Source: Aliishimia sp963721175 (GTDB taxonomy: Bacteria; Pseudomonadota; Alphaproteobacteria; Rhodobacterales; Rhodobacteraceae). Taken from it: a stretch of DNA of 64,000 nt. The notes beneath the pieces are model-generated. The model was not told where the DNA came from. It saw only the letters and a list, made by a program, of their open reading frames with translations, and made no database searches. The position numbers and the translations under genes are program-made. This document shows, piece by piece, positions 63,514 to 64,000 of the stretch; position 1 is the stretch's first letter; each line of letters opens with the position of its first letter. The stretch lies in assembly GCA_963721175.1 (NCBI GenBank), contig CAVRIG010000007.1:558001-622000 (forward strand). Direction: 5' to 3'.

Positions 63514-63567
63514 CGACGATCGGACGCTCGTGCTTCGCACATCGCCCCGCCCGCCGTCCCGCCAGGG

Positions 63568-64000
63568 TCAGTTCACGGACCGCTGCAGCATCCCGTAGAG
63601 GTCGCGCGGGTCGTCGGGGTCCGCCAGCATGTCGAGCGGCGTGAAGAACTCCGTCCCCTTGATGTGGTCGCGAATGAAGCGCAGGGCCGAGAAATCCTCG
63701 ATCGCGAAGCCCACGCTGTCGAAGAGCGTGATCTGCGAGGCCGAGGTCCGGCCCGGTGAGGCGCCGGTCAGGACCTCCCAGAACTCGGTCACCGGATGGT
63801 CGGGATCGAGCTGCTGGATGTCGCCTTCGATGCGCGTCTGCGGGGGGTACTCCACGAAGATCGAAGAGCGTTGCAGCACGTCCGCGGCGATCTCGGTCTT
63901 GCCGGGACAGTCACCGCCGATCGCGTTGATGTGCACGCCGGAGCCCACCATGTTCCCGGTCAGGATGGTGGCGTTGCGCTTGTCGGCGGTGCAGGTCGTC
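63568..64000 (-). CDS. ornithine cyclodeaminase/mu-crystallin family, C-terminal part (runs off the window)
   Basis: Partial gene; the 5' end lies beyond 64000. NAD-binding segment ATILTGNMVGSGVHINAIGG, then GKTEIAADVLQRSSIFVEYP and ITLFDSVGFAIEDFSALRFI. Family members convert ornithine to proline and ammonia or reduce cyclic imines. Converges on the broken monooxygenase with 54 bases between stops. Confidence 0.88.
   Translation of the reverse strand, partial: TTCTADKRNATILTGNMVGSGVHINAIGGDCPGKTEIAADVLQRSSIFVEYPPQTRIEGDIQQLDPDHPVTEFWEVLTGASPGRTSASQITLFDSVGFAIEDFSALRFIRDHIKGTEFFTPLDMLADPDDPRDLYGMLQRSVN

Overview
The window is high-GC alphaproteobacterial chromosome, almost certainly from the Rhodobacteraceae (Roseobacter/Paracoccus side). 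The basis is the gene set and order: phaC-phaP-phaR, rplU-rpmA-GNAT-obg-proB-proA, chpT, olsB-olsA, rpsB-tsf, and a zinc-poor DksA. No species call is possible from sequence alone.

Layout. 1-3.1 kb: polyhydroxyalkanoate (PHA) synthase, phasin and the PHA repressor PhaR, with PhaR-type operators in the phasin promoter. 3.2-4.3 kb: a DegT-family aminotransferase. 4.5-11.3 kb, minus strand: an amine/amino-acid cluster with a polar-amino-acid ABC transporter, a glutamine amidotransferase, a gamma-glutamylpolyamine-synthetase-like enzyme and an FAD amine oxidase. 11.4-15 kb: a PhnD-like protein, two TerB paralogues, a secreted protein and a membrane protein. 15.2-24.5 kb: a mobile-element graveyard. 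It holds a sulfotransferase gene split by an IS5 element, an IS110 element split by a three-recombinase (RIT-type) element that is itself split by an IS256 element, an IS1182 fragment, and a SET-domain gene. 24.7-29.3 kb: a hydrolase/TetR pair, wrbA and a HlyD-type membrane fusion protein. 29.9-37.8 kb: an ABC1/UbiB kinase, an App1-type phosphatase, and a DUF2848 / LysR / DUF1445 / TRAP transporter cluster. 37.9-42.8 kb: a glycerol-3-phosphate operon in which IS3-family sequence replaces everything between the end of glpS and the middle of the glpV-type binding protein. 42.8-48.6 kb: a carboxymuconolactone decarboxylase-family gene, a ketopantoate reductase-like gene, a complete IS66 element and a decayed integrase beside tRNA-Ser(CGA), which suggests the edge of a genomic island. 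48.9-64 kb: conserved housekeeping block (rplU, rpmA, obg, proBA, chpT, olsBA, rpsB, tsf, moxR-like, dksA), then a broken flavin monooxygenase and the end of an ornithine cyclodeaminase-family gene.

Two cautions. Single-base frameshifts are very frequent, and one lies in tsf, which is essential in bacteria generally, so many broken genes may reflect base-calling errors rather than decay. By contrast, the IS-split genes reconstruct exactly when the IS and one target duplication are removed, so those disruptions are real.

The least ordinary signal is a set of short GTCC/GGAC-centred palindromes that interrupt transposase genes of two unrelated families. Two of them, in the IS66 transposase, are in frame.
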